A stretch of DNA of 64,000 nucleotides from Sophora flavescens (Eukaryota; Streptophyta; Magnoliopsida; Fabales; Fabaceae), in contig CM061063.1 of the NCBI GenBank assembly GCA_030762895.1, positions 52,035,196-52,099,195 on the forward strand, written 5' to 3'. The position numbers and the translations under genes were made by a program. Every line of letters begins with the position of its first letter. The first letter of the stretch is position 1. The notes under the pieces are model-generated. The model ran no database searches. It saw nothing but the letters and a program-made list of their open reading frames with translations, and had not been told where the DNA came from. Below are positions 58,192 to 64,000 of the stretch, piece after piece.

Positions 58192-61100
58192 TCATTTATC
58201 ATAGGTTCCAATACTTGCCAAATTCATGCAGTGCTGGAATTTGGCCCTTGGAACCACCTTGGTTAACATATCAGCCATATTGTCTTCAGTAGCAACTTTT
58301 TTCACTTCAACTATGCCATTTGCAATGATGTCACAAATGTAGTGCATTCTAATGTCAATATGCTTTGTACTCTCATGGAACATTTGGTTCTTTGAGAGAT
58401 GGATAGCACTTTGGCTATCACACCATACTGTCATAGGAATTTCCCTCCCTTCCAGTTCATTTACAAAGCCTTTGAGCCATATTGCTTCCTTTATGGCTTC
58501 AGTCAAAGCAATATACTCATATTCAGTGGTAGATAAGGCAACTATTGATTGCAAATTTGCCTTCCAACTTACCACATTTCCATAGAGAATGAACATATAT
58601 CCTGTTAGAGACCTTCTTCTGTCAATGTCCCCTGCAAAATCAGCATCCACATATCCTGCTGCATTGCTGTTTTTCTGATTTTGATTTACCAAATATCAAT
58701 CCAACAGATTTTTTCCCTTTCAAGTATCTAAGAATCCACTTGACTTCCTGCTAATGCTCCTTCCCTGGGTTCCCCATGAATCTGCTGACCATGCTGGCAG
58801 CATAGGCAAGATCAGGCCTTGAACATACCATAGCATACATCAAACTCCCTATGGCATTGGAGTAAGGGATTCTATCCATGTACTGCTGGTCTTCATCTGT
58901 TTTGGGAGATTGTTCAACTGATAGCTTGAAATGACCAGCTATGGGAGTTGAAACTGCCTTGGCATCTTGCATATTGAACCTTCTAAGCACCTTTTCAGCA
59001 TACCCTGACTGATGCAAGAAGAGAAGTCTTTCACCTCTCTTTCTCAGGATTTCCATCCCCAAGATCTTTCTTGCAGCTCCTAAGTCCTTCATCTCAAATT
59101 CTGAACTTAGCAGGCCCTTGAGCTTGGTGATTGCCTCTAGGTCTTTACTTGCAATGAGCATGTCATCAACATAGAGTAGGAGATATATGTAGTGACCTGA
59201 GCTGGCTTTCTTGAAGTAGACACAGCAATCGAAAGAACTTCTGTTGTAGCCATTTGTCACTACAAAAGTATCAAATCTTTTGTACCATTGTCTTGGTGAC
59301 TGTTTCAGTCCATACAAGGACTTTTTCAGCAAGCATACCATTTGTTCCTTTCCTTCTACTTCATACCCTTCAGGTTGTTTCATGTATATCCTTTCATCCA
59401 GCTGACCATGTAAGAAGGCTGTCTTCACATCCATTTGCTCAAGTTCCAAGTTGTAGACAGCAACTAAAGCAAGAATGACTCTAATGCTTATGTGTTTCAC
59501 AACCGGGGAAAAAATCTCATTGTAATCAATTCCTTCCCTTTGTGTGAAGCCTTTTACAACGAGTCTAGCCTTGTATCTACTTCCTTCAACCCCTGGAATT
59601 TCTGGTTTTTTCTTAAAAATCCATTTGCAACCTACAATTTTGTGATTTGCAGGTTTTTCCACAAGTTCCCAGGTGCTATTTTTCATAAGGGAGTTTATCT
59701 CATCAGTCATGGCAGTTTTCCAGTGCTCTTTATCTGAACTTCCATTGCTTCCTTGTAGTTAATAGGATCAATTACCTGATCCTCAATTTCTACACTCAGT
59801 GCATAAGCAATGAGGTCTGCATAGCCGAGCCTTTGAGGTGGTTTGATCTGCCTTCTAGCCCTGTCTCTGACCAGATTATAGGATGATTCTGCTGCTGCAT
59901 GTTGTTCATCAGTTTCGATGAGGTGGTCGAGTACTGTCATCTGTTGTATCTGCAGTACCATGCTCCACCTCCAATTGAACCTTGTTGTCGGGTTCATCTG
60001 GTTCCTTAGACATCTCAGCTTTCTGGCCTGCATCCTCAAGCATGCATTCTTCCTTGAAGACAACATCTCTGCTGATAACAGCCTTTCCTGCACCTGGTTT
60101 GGTTAACCACACCTTGTAACCCTTTACACCATCAGGATATCCCAAGAATATTCCCTTCTTTGATCTAGGCTCCAATTTCCCTTCATTTACATGGATATAG
60201 GCTGTACATCCAAATATTCTCAGGTTGTCATAGGTTGGTGCTCTTCCTGTCCACAACTCCTCTGGTGTCTTGAAATCAATAGCAGCTGAAGGAGACCTAT
60301 TGATTAGATAGCATGCAGTGTGAAATGCCTCTCCCCAAAACACCTTGCTTAGGTTGGCATTGGACAACATGCACCTAACCCTCTCCAAAATGGGCCTATT
60401 CATTCTCTCAGCAAGACCATTTTGTTGAGGAGTTAGTCTTACTGTTTTGTGCCTAGTTATCCCATTATCCTTGCAAAACTCAGTGAACTCTTCACTTAGA
60501 TATTCAAGTCCATTGTCAGTTCTAAGTACCTTAACCTTCCTTCCTGTTTGATTCTCAACAAGTGCTTTCCATTGTTTAAAACACTTGAATTCTTGATTCT
60601 TGTGTTTCAACAAATACACCCACACTTTTCTTGACCAATCATCTATGCATGTTATTAAATATCTAGCACCACCTAATGAGGGAACCCTTGTTGGCTCCCA
60701 TATATCAGAATGCACATAATCAACCGAGGCTTTAGTTGTGTGTATGGCAGAAGAAAACTTAACTCTTTTCTGTTTGCCATAAAGACAGTGTTCACATAAT
60801 TCTAACCTTTCAAAGTCTCCATTTCCTATTAGACCCTGCTTGTACAATTCTTCCAAGCCTCTTTCACTGACATGAGCTAGTCTGAGGTGCCATAGCTGTG
60901 TGGAATTCAATTTTGATGCAGAAATCAAACTAGCAGGATTTGATATAGTTGCCCCTTGCAATCTGTACAAGCCATTCTTTCTGGTTCCCTTCATCATGAC
61001 CATTGAGCCTTTGCATATCTTCAGAACACCACCTTCTCCTTTGAATGTACATCCTGCTTGATCTAGCATGCCAAGAGAAAGGACATTTCTCTTCAGCTCG

Positions 61101-61363
61101 GGTACATGTCTAACATCCGTGAACAATTTTGCCGATCCATCACTGAATTTGATCCTGACATTGCCAATTCCAGCTACTTTGCAAGCAACATTGTTCCCCA
61201 TTAGCACATTTCCTGCATCGATCCTTTTGTAGGATTCAAACCATTCTTGATTAGGGGTCATGTGGAATGAACACCCTGAGTCAAGAATCCACTCCTCACT
61301 GCAAGAATCTTCAGATACTGCCAACACATCCGAGCTCTCATAACCATCTGCTACCACAGCCAT
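58192..61363 (-). pseudogene. Copia pol, three frame breaks
   Basis: 61363-59909: protease LDSGCSFHMT, GAG-pre-integrase (LWHLRLAHVSERGLEEL) and integrase (VHSDIWEP, RTDNGLEYL, NGLAERMNR: D, D, E). A shift near 59935 moves the linker to 60093-59707, and RT follows in 59710-58751 (MDVKTAFLHG, YVDDMLI). A stop after NPGKEH separates RNase H (58692-58192: DADFAGD, VWCDSQSAIHLS, ADMLTK). All catalytic motifs remain. The breaks are few, consistent with a young element. Confidence 0.9.
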
Positions 61364-61375
61364 ATCATTTGAGTT

Positions 61376-62134
61376 TTACTTGCCATTACTCTTCCTTTTC
61401 CTCTCAGGACAGTTCTTTATGAAATGTCCCTCCTTATGGCAGTAGTAACACTCTTTCTTGCCTTTGGATTTGGATCGGTTCCTCCTATTCTTTCCCTTTG
61501 TTTCTCTGTTATCAGTTCTTCCCCTGACAAACAGCCCTTCTGCATCTCCACCTTCACCTTTATCATAAGTAATTCTCTTCTTCATTTCTTGAGAATTGAG
61601 AGTGGCTTTCACTTCTTCTAAGGTGAGGCTTTCTTTACCAAACATCATTGTGTCAACCAAGTTCTCATAGGAGGGAGGAAGGGAGCACAGCAACATCACA
61701 GCTTGGTCTTCATCATCAATCTTTATATCAAGATTCTTTAAATCAAGAACTGCCTTGGTGAATTGAGAGACATGTTCTTTGATTGATGATCCTTCCTCCA
61801 TTTTCAGATGATGGAGTTTCTTCTTCAAATAGAGTTTGTTTGTCAATGACTTCGTCATGTATAGGCTTTCAAGCTTGAGCCAAAAACCTGCAGCAGTGGA
61901 CTCATCTGCTATCTCGCGAAGAACTTCATCTCCCAAAGAAAGAATGATCAAGCTATGAGCCTTGTTGATCAAGTCTTTCTTTTCTTTTTCTGAAAGTGTT
62001 TCAGGAAGTCTGTTGATTCCTCCCAAGGCTTCCTCGAGTCCTTGATGGACAAGAAGGGCCTTCATCTTGATCCTCCACAAGCTGAAGTCATTCTCCCTAT
62101 TGAAGTTCTCCAAATCGAACTTTGCAGTGCCCAT
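61376..62134 (-). CDS. Copia gag, open, ending at an in-frame TAA before pol
   Basis: 252 residues starting MGTAKFDLENFN. It has the Copia gag core (FSLWRIKMKALLVHQGL, LYLKKKLHHLKMEEG) and ends in a basic tract (KGKNRRNRSKSKGKK) and a perfect zinc knuckle, CYYCHKEGHFIKNC. It is stopped by TAA after KSNGK. The pol frame opens 4 codons later in the same frame, so gag and pol differ by one stop. Start chosen from the first Met after the PBS. Confidence 0.88.
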   Translation of the reverse strand: MGTAKFDLENFNRENDFSLWRIKMKALLVHQGLEEALGGINRLPETLSEKEKKDLINKAHSLIILSLGDEVLREIADESTAAGFWLKLESLYMTKSLTNKLYLKKKLHHLKMEEGSSIKEHVSQFTKAVLDLKNLDIKIDDEDQAVMLLCSLPPSYENLVDTMMFGKESLTLEEVKATLNSQEMKKRITYDKGEGGDAEGLFVRGRTDNRETKGKNRRNRSKSKGKKECYYCHKEGHFIKNCPERKRKSNGK

Positions 62135-62160
62135 CGCGGATGCAGCCCTGATTCAACGAA

Positions 62161-62172
62161 GCTCTGATACCA
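62161..62172 (-). promoter_or_regulatory. Copia primer-binding site (initiator tRNA-Met)
   Basis: TGGTATCAGAGC, two bases after the 5' LTR end. Confidence 0.92.
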
Positions 62173-62174
62173 GT

Positions 62175-62829
62175 TGTTATGACAAGAATGCAGAATTGCT
62201 TGCTTTGGCAAATGCTGTGATGTAAATTGCTTCGCCGAATGAAACGCTTCTTGAGAAATGCTTTCTTGACGTAAATCGCAACCAGTTGTTACGCCAAGAA
62301 CACACAATTGCTGCTTTGACAGAAATGCTTCTTCCGACAGAAAAGCTTCTTGACAGAATTGGTGAAAACGATATTGTGCAGAATGCAGAATGCAAGAAAC
62401 GAGATTATGCAGAAGTATATGGGAAAAGAAGATTAACAACAGTATGTTATCGTGGTTCAGAGCAAGTTGCTCCTACATCACACTGAGGCAAGACTTTCTA
62501 TCCACTAGATCAAAAAGAATCTGGTTACAAGACTTTCAGGGTTGAAAACTAACTCTCTTCTCAATCCTCACTTGCTCTCCTTACTTGATCTCAATGAATC
62601 ACTCCCTCTCTCTGGTTTGCAGTGTATATTACACTTCGTATCTTTCTCTCAGGTTTCTCTCAACAATGACTTATATATCTGTACAAACAAGTCTCTCTCA
62701 AGGTAGTTACATAACAGAAAAACAGAACTAACTACCTAACATACTTAACTACTTTTCAGATATCACATAGTTGACAAAAACTCTATGCATAGCCTAACTG
62801 ACTAACAGATTGATGAGCCAACTGCCACA
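62175..62829 (-). repeat. 5' LTR of the 5.4-kb Copia
   Basis: Matches the 3' LTR nearly base for base except 62195-62282. There the five GACAGA motifs of the outer block are all altered, while the three of the inner block are intact. Confidence 0.94.
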
Positions 62830-62834
62830 ATTAA

Positions 62835-64000
62835 TTAATAGATAATATTTGTATAAATATTCCCTGAATTACCAGTATTCTTTTTTTGTTTTAGATGTAC
62901 AGGACATATTACAAAAAGTGAGCGATGGTAAACTTAATTAAAAAAGTAACGATTTATATATTAATGAAACATACACATATAAATTATAAAATTATTATAT
63001 CACAATTCATTGACTTTTATGAGTATTTATCAGTTACCTCTTTTAATTTTTAATTATACATATCCTTTTTATATATATATTAAAGTTATAAAAACATACG
63101 ACATTTTTCTGTGATAAGTTTCATTCACAACAAGCATGTATCAAGTAAGTATATCCTATCTGTTGCTTGATTTTTTCAAATAAAAAATTAAAAATGTACA
63201 TCCACATCTCAATTAAAAATATAGCTTAAATTTGACACATTCACGACATAAAGTTCTTTATACTGACAATCAATCACAAATCATTATATATGTTACTTTT
63301 AAAATAATTATTATAAGAGTCAAATATTTTTAGTGATGTGATAATTTATTATTAGTTGACGGTGTAAAAATATTTACACTGATAATTCATGCCAATTAAA
63401 TCGTTAAAAATATAGACTAAAAACTTAAGATGTTTTAAAAAAAAAGTTTGAATTTGGTGATGCATAATGATTATATTAAAACACGATATAAAATTAATTT
63501 TAAAAATAACATGTCTTATATAAAAGCAATAAAATAAAAAATACATAACTTGTAAAAATTAACTCCCGAAGTCGAGATTTTCATCTATAATAGTATAGAT
63601 TAGTCACTTGATTAGATATTAAAAAAAAAAAGTTAGAATAATTAATATGTAAACGTATTCGTTTAAGAATTTAACGATAAATTTATAAAATATATTTTTC
63701 ATTTAAAGATAAATTTTTAAAATAAAATACCAATAGGAGTTGACTCATTTAGTCAACCTTCCTCTCATCACACAATTGCATGATTTGAGTTCAAATCTTA
63801 AAATCTTTTTTATATGTGATTCTACTATAAATCTTCGTCGAATTGGTACTTTGTCTCAACCTTAGAACGAGGTACTTTTGTCATCAAGTTTGAGAACTAT
63901 TCGTTCACATGCATCCACAAACAACCCTTTTCTTAAAAAATTCATATTTTCGATCCATTCTCTTTTATAAAATGGTTAGGAAAATGAGTCATTATTTTCT
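62835..64000. other. AT-rich flank, no gene seen
   Basis: Very AT-rich with many stops in all frames. Segments such as agttgactcatttagtcaac (63735-63754, imperfect palindrome) look like parts of dispersed non-coding repeats. No ORF above about 60 codons is convincing. Confidence 0.5.

Larger units (their letters stand above)
57465..62829 (-). mobile_element. Ty1/copia element with two LTRs (5365 bp)
   Basis: LTRs 57465-58126 (3' LTR, 662 bp) and 62175-62829 (5' LTR, 655 bp), flanked by a perfect duplication ATTAA (57460-57464, 62830-62834). PBS, gag, protease, integrase, RT, RNase H and PPT follow the Copia order on the - strand. The LTRs are almost identical except for one cluster near the PBS-side end, which suggests recent insertion. 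Several frame defects in pol show it is not autonomous. Confidence 0.95.

Overview
The window is nuclear DNA of a flowering plant, probably a eudicot. It carries intron-rich plant genes (a 10-exon plant-type PEP carboxylase, a chloroplast ATP-synthase assembly factor, an IDA-like peptide gene) in an AT-rich setting with plant retrotransposon lineages (Sirevirus, Tat, other Copia). A legume is plausible but not proven. No bacterial operon, CRISPR array, rRNA or tRNA gene was seen.

Genic part (1-12.2 kb). The 3' exons of a CGL160-like gene run on the + strand to 3142. Convergent to it on the - strand are a small secreted IDA-like peptide gene (4271-4600) and a complete PEPC gene (5263-11803) whose ten exons sum to 966 codons in frame. 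TATA boxes sit upstream of the last two. From 12.2 to 13.9 kb there is AT-rich spacer with a short hairpin and a (TA)n tract.

Repeat part (13.9-62.8 kb). A PIF/Harbinger element with Myb-like and transposase ORFs on the - strand is the oldest visible layer (18.5-19.7 and 42.95-44.5 kb). A Sirevirus (19701-42946) split its transposase and left a 6-bp target duplication. The 3' LTR of that Sirevirus was then hit by a 4.6-kb LTR-like unit (21208-32523), which was in turn hit by a Copia element (24348-31093). A second unit of the same 4.6-kb family (13889-18482, opposite orientation) lies against the end of the Harbinger transposase. Next comes a Tat-lineage Ty3/gypsy element (44789-56640) with an antisense accessory gene, itself split by a 1.4-kb solo LTR (46239-47631), and a minisatellite. 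Last is a Copia element with both LTRs (57465-62829).

The most unusual object is the 4.6-kb TG...CA family. Both copies place a TATA box about 600 bp in, then a leader of degenerate repeats with a period near 140 bp marked by GGCCGAAA, and then an acidic ORF of about 167 codons ending about 395 bp before the terminus. No gag or pol is seen. They look like giant solo LTRs, or a non-autonomous element, that encode a protein of unknown function.
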